From: Pseudomonas poae
Lineage (GTDB): Bacteria > Pseudomonadota > Gammaproteobacteria > Pseudomonadales > Pseudomonadaceae
Direction: 5' to 3'
NCBI RefSeq assembly: GCF_001439785.1
Contig: NZ_JYLI01000008.1
Span: 186,001 to 250,000 of the forward strand
DNA: 64,000 nucleotides
Shown one piece after another: positions 51,578-61,958 of this stretch (position 1 is the stretch's first letter; every line of letters begins with the position of its first letter). Both the position numbers and the translations under genes were made by a program. Under the pieces are notes generated by a model that had not been told where the DNA came from, did no database searches, and saw nothing but the letters and a program-made list of their open reading frames with translations.

Positions 51578-52461
51578 GCGATTACCCGCACATTCATCCA
51601 GATTTTCGTGCCGTCATGAGTCTGTCTGATGAGGAACGCATCCGGTTTATTCAGGAGCCCAGGTGGATTGGGTACCCCGCCGCGCACGAAATCATTAGTG
51701 CTATGAGGGCGCTACTGACGATCCCCTCTCGTCCACGAATGCCTAATCTGTTGCTGGTCGGGGACTCCAACAATGGCAAGACGACCATTATTCGGCGATT
51801 TGTGGAGCTGTACGGCCAAGGCTATGTGAACGTCCAGAGTGAGCCTGTCAAACCCGTAATTTTGGTGGAGTCTCCCCCCGCGGCTGATGAGAAAGGGCTC
51901 TACATCTCGATTCTTGAGAGTTTTTGGGCGCCTTACCGTGCCAGTGATGCCACAGCAAAATTGCGCTACCAGGTGGTTCATATGTTCCGCTCGTGCCATG
52001 TTCGCCTGTTGGTGATCGATGAGTTTCATTCGCTCCTGACCGGCTCGGCGATCAAGCAAAGGGAGGTCATGAACGCCCTCAAGCTGCTGTGTAACACCCT
52101 GGCCATACCGATCGTGGGTGTGGGCACATCTGATGCCGTTCGAGTGCTGCACACCGATCCGCAGCACGCCAGTCGTTTTGATGTGGTCTCGCTTCGCCGG
52201 TGGGAGCCATCTCCCGAGTTTCAGCGCCTGATCAAATCGTTCGAATCGATTCTCCCACTGCAGCAAACATCTGGTTTGAGTAAGCCTGAGCTGGCTTTGG
52301 CCCTTCATTCAATTTCAGGTGGTAACACTGGTGATCTGCACCGATTGCTAATGGAGTGCGCCAAAGATGCCATTATCACGGGTAGTGAACAGATCACCAA
52401 AGCAACAATTGAAAAGCACGCATGGCTTCGGCCTACGCGCGGGATTAGGGAGAGAGTTTGA
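51574..52461 (+). CDS. tnsC: TnsC-like AAA+ ATPase (TniB)
   Basis: AAA+ regulator that links the target selector to the transposase. The 295-residue protein has Walker A GDSNNGKT (about 63-70), Walker B VRLLVIDEFH (Asp149, Glu150), and a sensor region GVGTSDAVRVL. At under 300 residues it is the short TniB/TnsC type, like those of Tn5053 and Tn6022, not the 555-residue Tn7 protein. It overlaps tniQ by 4 bases (TTGA). Confidence 0.92.
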   Translation: MSDYPHIHPDFRAVMSLSDEERIRFIQEPRWIGYPAAHEIISAMRALLTIPSRPRMPNLLLVGDSNNGKTTIIRRFVELYGQGYVNVQSEPVKPVILVESPPAADEKGLYISILESFWAPYRASDATAKLRYQVVHMFRSCHVRLLVIDEFHSLLTGSAIKQREVMNALKLLCNTLAIPIVGVGTSDAVRVLHTDPQHASRFDVVSLRRWEPSPEFQRLIKSFESILPLQQTSGLSKPELALALHSISGGNTGDLHRLLMECAKDAIITGSEQITKATIEKHAWLRPTRGIRERV

Positions 52462-53528
52462 ATCCTTGGCCGCTTTATCAACCTATCCAGGACGGCGAAT
52501 TGTTTTCTTCCTGGTTGGTGCGCAATGCACTTGCTCATGGCTGCTCACCGTTAGCATTCAGCGGGGTGCTTTGGCCGGGGGTACGGATTTGGGCGACAGA
52601 TGTTGATTGCGGTATGAAACCCTCACTCTTAGAACGTCTGACTAGTGATGATTTCCCAAATGTCGCTGTGACTGCCAGGCGTTTCCTTACGGCCCTAAAT
52701 TGCGTTTCGAACGCTGAGATAGGGCATGGAAACGTTCGATGGATTCTTTCACTAGGCTCCCGTAATCGGCGACATCGCTGTGGCTTGCAATATTGCCCAT
52801 CCTGCTTTGAGGAAGGTATTCCGTATTTTCGATATCGCTGGCGGTTTGCATGGCACACAGGTTGTCTCCGACACGGTAATTGCCTGCTCAGTCGATGCAT
52901 GCAATGCCATACCCCCATTCAACCACAGCTGTTGAAGCCTCCAGCGATCGATTGCTCGGTCTGCCATGCTTGTGGTGAGAATCTCGGTTCCGGATTGCAC
53001 AACAGGGTTTGTTTGCCTGGTGCCTTGCAACTGCAGTCCGTCGCGGACCATGAAATGAATTTTGGAAGCGCAGCTTTTGCAGCTGGCGAGTGGTTCGAAT
53101 ATGCCTACCTATTATTGGGGGTTTTGCGCTACGCCATGCGAAGCCAGAGTGGTCCAACGCTGCGTATGCTGAGCTCGTTGGGGGTAGAAATCGAACCACA
53201 CCATCAGATTTGCTCAGGCCTGCCTCTAGAACTGTTAGAGGTAAGTGAGCGAATGCAGCTTTTGGCATTGCTTGCTCCATTGGTTGCTCACCCTCCTGTC
53301 GTTGTGGTGCAAGCGATCACTGAGTACAAACTCCCAATTTCGGTGTTTGGAACGCATGTGAGCAAAACCTTCATAGGTACGGTTGCTCGATCTCTAATCT
53401 CAGCGACGACTGTTCGCGCACACAAACAATACACTTTCAGCAAATCCCGCCTGCCTGCGGATCGATTTGTTGTTGAGCGTGAATGGCTTCGACTTCAACG
53501 AAAAATTTTTGCCTATGGTCATCTCTGA
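52458..53528 (+). CDS. tniQ: TniQ/TnsD-like target-site protein (TniD)
   Basis: A 356-residue TniQ protein. It opens with the signature MNPWPLYQPIQDGELFSSWL. A zinc-binding region follows (CPSCFEEG..., HTGCLRHGNCLLSRCMQCH, then CSVCHACGENLG). Proteins of this family select the target; in comM-type elements this should recognise the comM sequence. The start is TTG at 52458, overlapping the tnsC stop. Confidence 0.88.
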   Translation: MNPWPLYQPIQDGELFSSWLVRNALAHGCSPLAFSGVLWPGVRIWATDVDCGMKPSLLERLTSDDFPNVAVTARRFLTALNCVSNAEIGHGNVRWILSLGSRNRRHRCGLQYCPSCFEEGIPYFRYRWRFAWHTGCLRHGNCLLSRCMQCHTPIQPQLLKPPAIDCSVCHACGENLGSGLHNRVCLPGALQLQSVADHEMNFGSAAFAAGEWFEYAYLLLGVLRYAMRSQSGPTLRMLSSLGVEIEPHHQICSGLPLELLEVSERMQLLALLAPLVAHPPVVVVQAITEYKLPISVFGTHVSKTFIGTVARSLISATTVRAHKQYTFSKSRLPADRFVVEREWLRLQRKIFAYGHL

Positions 53529-54672
53529 ACGTCCGACCGACTGCGATCAATGCGGTAGGGCCATGACAAAAGCCAAGAAGGTCCATGCGGGCAGCCGGTA
53601 TTGCGGGACATGCTATGCGCGCCTGTTCAAGCGGCGTCTTTGCTCAGGGTGCGGAAACTATTCTCGCCTGCCGATATTCGATGCCAAGGCTGTTTGTAGC
53701 CGATGCGTAATTGCACGACCCTGCGTACGCTGTGGAAGACTAGGTCGTCCGGTTGGAAAGCTGACGGACTATGGCCCAGCATGTAATTCCTGCGCCCATT
53801 ACTTTAATGTCCCGAAGCCCTGCGAGCGGTGTTCTGTTCTATCCACGCGTCTCGCACATACAGCTTTCGACTCTCAAATGATCAAGTGTTGCCCTCGGTG
53901 CGCTCGATTGTCTGCGCGAACCTGCCCAATGTGCCGCCACCATCGCTTCCTGGCGCTACAGCTGGATGGCAGGGAGATTTGTCGGCGTTGCGCCGAGTCC
54001 AATAATGCGAAATGTTCTAAATGTGATAAGGGAATTCCTGGAGGCCGAGGCTCTGAATGTGAAGATTGTTATTGGTCGAGGACGTTCGATAAACGCCTGA
54101 CGCTCGACGCCAATGCGCTCCGTACCGATCCCGTGATCAACGAGTTTCTGGCGTTTGGCTCGTGGCTGCAGTTAAAAATCGGCAATCAACGCGCAGCGCT
54201 CTCTATTCATCGTCATTTAGATTTTTTCATGTTGATCGATGAAAAGTGGGGGGTGATGCCGCCACCTGAGCACCTTCTGATGCAGATAGGAATATGCGGT
54301 ACACGGCGAGCTCGAGTTCCCCTGCGATGGCTCGCATCAGTGAGGGGTTATGTAATCAGTGATGCGTCGCTAGAAGAGCATGTTGAACGTGATCGAATCC
54401 GACAAATCATGACGGAATTATCGTGCGACGGGGATAGCACGTTGTTAAGCGGTTACCAAGCTGAGTTAGAGACGCGAGTAAGCATGGGCACTCTAAAGCT
54501 TCGCTCGTTGCGTGCATGTCTACGTGCCGCTGTAGATCTTCTTCATACGGCGAAGTCCAAGGGAAAGGGCATCGTAGAGCAGCATCAAATCGACAATCTC
54601 CTGAAAATTAAGCCAGGGATCGCAGCCAATCTCTGGGGATTCATTTCGTTTTTAAATGCGCGAAGAGGGTAA
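53515..54672 (+). CDS. Multi-zinc-ribbon protein of the transposition operon (TniE position)
   Basis: A 385-residue protein of which the first half holds twelve CxxC pairs within about 200 residues (CDQC, CGTC, CSGC, CSRC, CVRC, CNSC, CERC, CPRC, CPMC, CRRC, CSKC, CEDC), enough for six zinc ribbons. The C-terminal part (about 215-385) is helical. It overlaps tniQ by 14 bases and holds the place of tniE in Tn6022-type elements. Its last codons meet the IS66 end, and the stop TAA lies inside it, so the original C-terminus may be longer. DNA or RNA binding is inferred. Confidence 0.78.
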   Translation: MVISERPTDCDQCGRAMTKAKKVHAGSRYCGTCYARLFKRRLCSGCGNYSRLPIFDAKAVCSRCVIARPCVRCGRLGRPVGKLTDYGPACNSCAHYFNVPKPCERCSVLSTRLAHTAFDSQMIKCCPRCARLSARTCPMCRHHRFLALQLDGREICRRCAESNNAKCSKCDKGIPGGRGSECEDCYWSRTFDKRLTLDANALRTDPVINEFLAFGSWLQLKIGNQRAALSIHRHLDFFMLIDEKWGVMPPPEHLLMQIGICGTRRARVPLRWLASVRGYVISDASLEEHVERDRIRQIMTELSCDGDSTLLSGYQAELETRVSMGTLKLRSLRACLRAAVDLLHTAKSKGKGIVEQHQIDNLLKIKPGIAANLWGFISFLNARRG

Positions 54673-54738
54673 CCGTCCGGCCAGCACCCTCTCCTGACAG
54701 CCCTCCAAATTGGCCAAGATAGTGGACACCATTTTTTA

Positions 54739-55128
54739 GTGGACACTATCTTGGATACAGTTGCCCCAGCCCGTCGAGCCGGTCGCCGCCCCAACTTTCC
54801 GCTGGACTTTAAACGCCAAGTCGTCGAGGCCACCTTCCAGCCTGGCGCCTCCGTGTCATTGATCGCTCGCGAACATGACGTCAATGCCAATCTGGTCTTT
54901 CGCTGGCGGCAGCAATACCAAGAAGGGCTATTCGGCCCGGTCAGCCAGAGTGCTTCGTTTTTGCCAGTCCAGGTGATCGAGGCGCCAATGGATCTGCCGC
55001 CAGTCTTCCAGCCACAGGCAGAGTGTCATTCCGAGATCGCAGTTGAGGTAGGAAAAGCCAAGTTGCGTATCACCGGAGCACCAGACCCGCAGACGCTGCA
55101 ACTCGTCTTGCAGCAGTTAGTGCGATGA
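54739..55128 (+). CDS. tnpA: IS66 TnpA (IS3/IS911-type helix-turn-helix protein)
   Basis: A 129-residue IS66 accessory protein. The helix-turn-helix (about 10-60; FKRQVVEATFQPGASVSLIAREH) resembles transposase OrfA DNA-binding domains. The GTG start at 54739 lies within an 11-bp inverted repeat (54714-54724, 54744-54754), so folding may limit its translation. The stop overlaps the tnpB start by 4 bases. Confidence 0.88.
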   Translation: MDTILDTVAPARRAGRRPNFPLDFKRQVVEATFQPGASVSLIAREHDVNANLVFRWRQQYQEGLFGPVSQSASFLPVQVIEAPMDLPPVFQPQAECHSEIAVEVGKAKLRITGAPDPQTLQLVLQQLVR

Positions 55129-55469
55129 TTGCCCCTCCCGCTGGAACCCGTATCTGGATCGCCGCTGGCGTCACGGACATGCGTCGTGGCTTCGACGGTT
55201 TGGCGGCCATGGTGCAGACTCAACTGGAAGCCGATCCCTTCTCCGGTCAGATCTTCGCCTTTCGCGGACGGCGTGGTGACCGGATCAAACTGTTGTGGTG
55301 GGATGGCGACGGCTTGTGCCTGTTTTGCAAACGGTTGGAGCAAGGACGCTTTGTCTGGCCGCAAGCAACCAGCGGCAGCGTGTCGCTGACGACCGCGCAG
55401 TTGTCGATGCTGTTGGAGGGCATTGATTGGCGCCGGCCAATTCGTACAGCACCCGTCCTCGCGGTCTGA
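55125..55469 (+). CDS. tnpB: IS66 TnpB (Orf2-like protein)
   Basis: A 114-residue IS66 Orf2 family protein with the typical MRRGFDGLAAMVQTQLEADPFSGQIFAFRGRR region, here at about 18-49, and the KLLWWDGDGLCLFCKRLEQGRFVWP motif. It is needed for IS66 transposition, but its activity is unknown. Confidence 0.93.
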   Translation: MIAPPAGTRIWIAAGVTDMRRGFDGLAAMVQTQLEADPFSGQIFAFRGRRGDRIKLLWWDGDGLCLFCKRLEQGRFVWPQATSGSVSLTTAQLSMLLEGIDWRRPIRTAPVLAV

Positions 55470-55506
55470 CTTGCCGCGCTGAAAAAATCCCCAGTAATAT
55501 TCGGGC

Positions 55507-57012
55507 ATGACCCTCGTGACCGACTCCCTGCCGAATGATCTTCAAGCCTTGAAGGCGCTGATCGCTGCCCAGCACGCAGAGATTGAGCGCTTGAAGATGA
55601 TGATCGCCAAGCTGCGTCGTACGCAGTTCGGTCGCAGCTCCGAGCAACTGGAAGCGATGATCGACCAGCTCCAGTTGAGCCTTGATGAGCTGCAAATCAG
55701 CCAAGCCGAAATGACACCTCCAGTCGAGCCGGCACCTCGCGCAGTTTCGCGCCGTAAACCATTGCCTGAACACCTACCTCGCGAAACCCACGTTCATCAG
55801 CCCGAGTCGCAATGCACTGGCTGCGGTGGGACGCTTCGCCATTTAGGTGAGGATGTGTCCGAAGTGCTGGAGTACGTTCCGGCACGTTTCAAAGTCATTC
55901 GCCATGTCCGTCCGAAGTGGGTTTGCCGCTGCTGCGAGCACTTCGCCCAGGTGCCGGCACCGAGTCGCCCGATCGCCCGAGGTCTTGCCGGCCCAGGGTT
56001 GTTGGCCCATGTGCTGGTCTCGAAGTTTGTCGATCATTTGCCGTTGTATCGGCAGTCCGAGATCTACGCCCGTGAGGGCGTGGAGCTGGAGCGCTCAACC
56101 CTGGCCGACTGGGTTGGCCAGAGCAGTCAGTTGCTGCGACCACTGATCAACGCCCTTGAGCACCACGTCATGAGCGGACACAAAGTCCATGCCGACGACA
56201 CGCCGATTGGCGTGCTCGCGCCGGGCAACGGCAAGACCAAATCGGCGCGCCTGTGGACGTACGTGCGGGACGACCGACCTACGGGGGACGCGACACCGGC
56301 GGCGGTCTGGTTTGCCTACTCGCCGGATCGCAAGGGGCAACATCCCCGCGCGCATCTCAAGCGCTTCAGCGGGATCTTGCAGGCGGACGGCTATGCCGGT
56401 TTTGCTCAACTATATGCCACGGGCACCATTGAGGAAGCGGCGTGTTGGGCTCACGCCCGGCGCAAGTTTTACGAGGTCTACAAAGACCTGGCTTCACCAC
56501 TTGCCGCCGAGGCGCTGCAACGGATTGCGGCCCTGTATGCCATCGAAAGCGAGATTCGAGGGCAACCGCCCAACCTGCGAAAAGTGGTTCGGCAAAGCCG
56601 AGCCAGTCCGCTGCTGGAACAACTCCACGCGTGGCTCAACCAGACGCTGACTCAACTGTCGAAAAAATCGGCATTGGGCGGTGCGATTCTCTATGCCCTC
56701 AATCGGTGGCAGGCCTTGGTGCGCTATTGCGATGACGGGCGAATTGAGATCGACAACAACGCTGCCGAACGCGCGCTACGTGCTGTCGCGCTAGGCAGAA
56801 AAAATTATCTGTTCGTCGGTTCCAACGCCGGCGGCGAACGAGCGGCTGCGATTTACAGCCTGGTGGGTTCAGCCAAACTCAACGACCTGAACCCGCAAGC
56901 CTATTTGACACACGTGCTGGAGCGCATCGCCGACCACCCGATCAATCGGGTCGACGAACTGCTGCCCTGGAACGTTTCTCTCGCCTCCACGGAACTCTGC
57001 GAGGCCGCCTGA
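55507..57012 (+). CDS. tnpC: IS66 TnpC transposase
   Basis: The 501-residue DDE transposase of IS66. A leucine-rich N-terminal coiled coil (about 10-65) is followed by a zinc-finger region with CTGCGG and CRCC (about 100-150), then the core with VHADDTPIGVL, ADGYAGFAQLY and ERALRAVALGRKNYLF. All look intact, so it might still act, but only with two proper ends. Confidence 0.93.
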   Translation: MTLVTDSLPNDLQALKALIAAQHAEIERLKMMIAKLRRTQFGRSSEQLEAMIDQLQLSLDELQISQAEMTPPVEPAPRAVSRRKPLPEHLPRETHVHQPESQCTGCGGTLRHLGEDVSEVLEYVPARFKVIRHVRPKWVCRCCEHFAQVPAPSRPIARGLAGPGLLAHVLVSKFVDHLPLYRQSEIYAREGVELERSTLADWVGQSSQLLRPLINALEHHVMSGHKVHADDTPIGVLAPGNGKTKSARLWTYVRDDRPTGDATPAAVWFAYSPDRKGQHPRAHLKRFSGILQADGYAGFAQLYATGTIEEAACWAHARRKFYEVYKDLASPLAAEALQRIAALYAIESEIRGQPPNLRKVVRQSRASPLLEQLHAWLNQTLTQLSKKSALGGAILYALNRWQALVRYCDDGRIEIDNNAAERALRAVALGRKNYLFVGSNAGGERAAAIYSLVGSAKLNDLNPQAYLTHVLERIADHPINRVDELLPWNVSLASTELCEAA

Positions 57013-57015
57013 TCC

Positions 57016-57387
57016 ATGGTAAAAACTGTTCGCTTGCCAAAACCCGAACCTGATTTGTTGCTACTGCACATTGAATTGAAGTGGATCGAACCTGCCATCT
57101 GGCGCCGTGTGGCGGTGCCCGAGAACATCACCTTAGGCAAATTGCACGCGGTGATCCAGATCGCAATGGGCTGGCACGATGACCATCTGCATGAGTTTGA
57201 AATAGCTGGTGAGAGTTACGGTATTCCCGACTCCGATGGATGGGGGCCTCCCGTGAACTCGGAGACCCGCAAGACTCTGATCAAAGCGTTGAACGGGAAA
57301 AGGACATTCCGCTAGGTCTATGACTTTGGCGATGGCTGGGATCACCGGATCAAAGTCGGAAAGAGAAATCCGATGCCCACTCCGTAG
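57016..57387 (+). pseudogene. Broken pRiA4b ORF-3-like passenger of the IS66 element
   Basis: The frame runs 99 codons from ATG at 57016 (IELKWIEPAIWRRVAVPENITL is the family start), then meets TAG at 57313-57315. In the same frame it continues VYDFGDGWDHRIKVGK to a second stop at 57385-57387. The usual RTFRYVYDFGD pattern shows that TAC became TAG. The end is also cut off, so it is inactive. Confidence 0.8.
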
Positions 57388-57407
57388 GACATTGAGTCGA
57401 AATCCAA

Positions 57408-58046
57408 TCACGATGTTCTCATTGGAAGGGTCTGCAACAGATGTCGATTAAGCTCCTGGCCCACGCCGAACGCCTCTTGGACGCTTACGATAGTCAATCC
57501 TTGATGCTTGGAGGCCCAATCTTCTGCCGCTGGGATAGATGCGAAGAAATGCACATGGCAACAGAAGGACTGACGAACGTCGGCCGCCTCCTGCGGCAAT
57601 ACCAGTGACACTGCCACGTCGGCAGGTTCAACAGCCTGTATCTCGCTGGGTGAAACCGTAAGCGAAACGGGTGCTCCAGTTGCAGCGCAATGCGACGAGA
57701 CGCGAGCTGTACGGCCGATTAACGCCGGGAGCATCAGGGTGTCCAGCGCGCACCAGGCATACAGCCGGCGGTTGTCAATTTCCAAGACATGCGACGTCTC
57801 GCGCAAGGTGAGGACATAGCCGATGATGTTCCCATCGTTGTCGTATTCGGTACTGGTGGCTTGTTCGAGCACAGCCGCCACTTGCTCAGCGGGCCAGCCA
57901 AGAGTCCTGGCAAGCGTAGTTCGCGAAATCGGGCGTCCCTTGGCAAGTTCACCCAGTAGCGCGACCAAGAACTCCGCAAAACCTTTGGGCCGGTTGGTCG
58001 GGGTGAGACGTTCGGCGATCTCGGTAATGTAGCGGGCAAATTTCAT
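57408..58046 (-). CDS. merB: Organomercurial lyase MerB
   Basis: Splits the carbon-mercury bond to give Hg(II) for MerA. The 212-residue product is full length. The catalytic residues are in YAWCALDTL (Cys99, Asp102) and QSFCCHVHF (Cys162), offset by 3 from the R831b enzyme. The ATG at 58046, with GGAGAG ahead, is preferred to one 4 codons upstream. It follows merA by 12 bases and is last in the operon. Confidence 0.95.
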   Translation of the reverse strand: MKFARYITEIAERLTPTNRPKGFAEFLVALLGELAKGRPISRTTLARTLGWPAEQVAAVLEQATSTEYDNDGNIIGYVLTLRETSHVLEIDNRRLYAWCALDTLMLPALIGRTARVSSHCAATGAPVSLTVSPSEIQAVEPADVAVSLVLPQEAADVRQSFCCHVHFFASIPAAEDWASKHQGLTIVSVQEAFGVGQELNRHLLQTLPMRTS

Positions 58047-58058
58047 GGTGCTCTCCAT

Positions 58059-60211
<2,153 letters not shown>

Positions 60212-60223
60212 TGGTATTTCCTC

Positions 60224-60499
60224 CTATTGCTTGATGGTAGATGGATAGCCGGCATCCTCGGTCGCCTTGGTCAGGGCCTCGGAGTTGGTCTTGGCATCGT
60301 CGAAGGTCACGATGGCTTCGCGTTTCTCGAAACTCACCTCGGTCTTGGTCACGCCCTCGACCTGGGTCAGCGCTTTCTTGACCGTGATCGGACAGGCGGC
60401 GCAGGTCATGCCCGGTACCGACAGGGTGACGGTTTGGATGGCGGCCCACACCGGGGAAACCACGGCAATGAGCGCGAGAGCGGCAAACAGCTTTTTCAT
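60224..60499 (-). CDS. merP: Periplasmic mercury-binding protein MerP
   Basis: A 91-residue HMA protein with a signal (cleaved after VWA, about residue 19) and the motif GMTCAACPITVKKAL. It takes Hg(II) in the periplasm and hands it to MerT. Confidence 0.96.
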   Translation of the reverse strand: MKKLFAALALIAVVSPVWAAIQTVTLSVPGMTCAACPITVKKALTQVEGVTKTEVSFEKREAIVTFDDAKTNSEALTKATEDAGYPSTIKQ

Positions 60500-60516
60500 G
60501 GGAGACTCCTGCCTGA

Positions 60517-60867
60517 TCAGTAAAACAACGGGAGGATGTAGGGGAAACCGAGCGCGACCAGCACGAGTGCCATCACGAGCCAGAAAATGAACTTGTAGGT
60601 AGTTCGTACCTGCGGAATTGCGCAGGTCTCACCGGGTTTGCAGGCTTGAGCCGGGCGGAAAATGCGCCGGTAAGCGAAGAACAGCGCCAACAATGCCGCG
60701 CCGATGAAAAACGGGCGGTAGGGCTCCAGAACGGTGAGATTACCGATCCAGGCGCCGCTGAAGCCCAGGGCAATTAGCACCAGCGGGCCCAGGCAGCAGG
60801 TGGACGCAAGGATCGCCGCCAGACCTCCAGCGAGGAGTGCACCACGGCCCTTTTGTGATTCAGACAT
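60517..60867 (-). CDS. merT: Mercury transport protein MerT
   Basis: A 116-residue inner-membrane transporter with three helices. The first carries the CC pair in LASTCCLGPL (about 22-31) and the cytoplasmic loop has a Cys pair in ACKPGETCAI. The ATG at 60867 is the family start; the frame runs up to 60933 into the promoter. Confidence 0.95.
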   Translation of the reverse strand: MSESQKGRGALLAGGLAAILASTCCLGPLVLIALGFSGAWIGNLTVLEPYRPFFIGAALLALFFAYRRIFRPAQACKPGETCAIPQVRTTYKFIFWLVMALVLVALGFPYILPLFY

Positions 60868-60902
60868 GGGTTCAACCTTTCGAATGTTTGATCGATGGGT
60901 TA

Positions 60903-60933
60903 AGGTTATTTCCGTAGTCAGGTACGGAGTCAA
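60903..60933 (-). promoter_or_regulatory. MerR-controlled merT promoter and operator
   Basis: Read on the minus strand: TTGACT (60928-60933), a 19-base spacer with the dyad CCGTAC-CTGA-CTACGG, and TAACCT (60903-60908). The overlong spacer is the mark of MerR-activated promoters, which need MerR to untwist the DNA. It also covers the merR start region. Confidence 0.88.
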
Positions 60934-60938
60934 GCGGT

Positions 60939-61370
60939 ATGAAAAACACTGCGGAAAGCCTGACCATTGGCGTCTTTGCCAAGGCAGCCGGGGTTAACGT
61001 GGAAACCATTCGGTTCTATCAACGCAAAGGGCTGTTGCCCGAACCGGACAAGCCCTACGGCAGCATTCGTCGCTACGGCGAGGCGGATATTGCACGGGTG
61101 AAATTCGTGAAGTCCGCACAACGGCTGGGCTTCAGCCTCGATGAAGTGGCCGGACTGTTGCGGCTCGATGACGGTACGCACTGCAATGATGCGCGTGTGC
61201 ACGCCGAGCAGAAGCTCGAAGACGTGCGGGGGAAACTTGCGGATCTGCGGCGGATCGAGTTGGTCCTGGCGCAGTTGGTTGATGACTGTTGCGCGAGCCA
61301 CGGGACGGTTAGCTGCCCGCTGATCGATTCGCTGCATGGAATAGATAGCCACGAAAACTTCGCGCCTTAG
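60939..61370 (+). CDS. merR: Mercury resistance regulator MerR
   Basis: A 143-residue MerR. The winged helix-turn-helix (about 8-75) opens [23 protein letters not shown], and the metal-binding cysteines lie in the C-terminal part ([24 protein letters not shown]). It represses and activates the divergent merTPCAB operon through the operator at 60903-60933. Confidence 0.97.
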   Translation: MKNTAESLTIGVFAKAAGVNVETIRFYQRKGLLPEPDKPYGSIRRYGEADIARVKFVKSAQRLGFSLDEVAGLLRLDDGTHCNDARVHAEQKLEDVRGKLADLRRIELVLAQLVDDCCASHGTVSCPLIDSLHGIDSHENFAP

Positions 61371-61685
61371 CCTACGATTTCCCGTTTCATTGCCCCCCTG
61401 TTTGTCGGCTTGAACAGGAAAAGAGCGGCGCTCAATGAGCCCCGTTGACTGGCCAAACCTACGGTCTGCTTTTAGCCACGCTCTTACCCTACAGAGCCGA
61501 GAGTCCTGATCACTTCGAATGCAAATGATTGGTCAGTTGCAACGCAAATGGGTGGTCAAGTGGGGTGCAATTTCGCAGTTTTTGAGTGTGAGCGCGTCAA
61601 TCAGCGGTTAAAGGGGATTAAGGTCTGAGATGCAAGGCGGTGTAGTTCGGACGCTTACCGAAGAGGGGGGGTAGCAGTATTAGTT
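61371..61685. other. Intergenic stretch with insertion-sequence end-like repeats
   Basis: No gene seen. GCAAATGATTGGTCA (61521-61535) and GCAAATGGGTGGTCA (61544-61558) repeat 23 bases apart. This resembles the repeated ends of IS21-family elements. No transposase gene is near. Confidence 0.45.
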
Positions 61686-61958
61686 GTGGACAAGAAAAAA
61701 ATCGAAATAAGCCGGCGTTCCAAACTCGAGCTTCAGATGATCGAGCTCGCTATCGCGGCAAGATCAGGCCGTGATGTTCAGCGCACATGGATAACCCATT
61801 CCTTGGTTTACTTTCACCGTTTACATCCCGCCCCTTCTAGCGAGGTGACATCGATTCCTGATCCTGAGGGCAATGGTTATTCGGTGACCCTGGCAGGAGT
61901 CACCTATTGGATACCGGATCCACGCAGCCTTTCGCTTGTACAGGCTAAAGATCTCTAG
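61686..61958 (+). CDS. Small protein of unknown function
   Basis: A 90-residue protein, basic at its N-terminus (MDKKKIEISRRSKLELQ) and with a Pro-rich C-terminal half ending WIPDPRSLSLVQAKDL. No domain recognised. The start is GTG at 61686, with a weak ribosome site. It overlaps the TnsE-like gene tail to tail by 14 bases. Confidence 0.5.
   Translation: MDKKKIEISRRSKLELQMIELAIAARSGRDVQRTWITHSLVYFHRLHPAPSSEVTSIPDPEGNGYSVTLAGVTYWIPDPRSLSLVQAKDL

Larger units (their letters stand above)
54669..57387. mobile_element. IS66-family element, right end not seen
   Basis: The left end GTAACCGTCCGGCC begins at 54669, the expected GTAA start of IS66 elements. It encodes tnpA, tnpB, tnpC and a passenger gene. 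The matching inverted end ending in GGTTAC is not found before merB, and the passenger is cut at about 57387, so the right part is lost. Confidence 0.78.
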
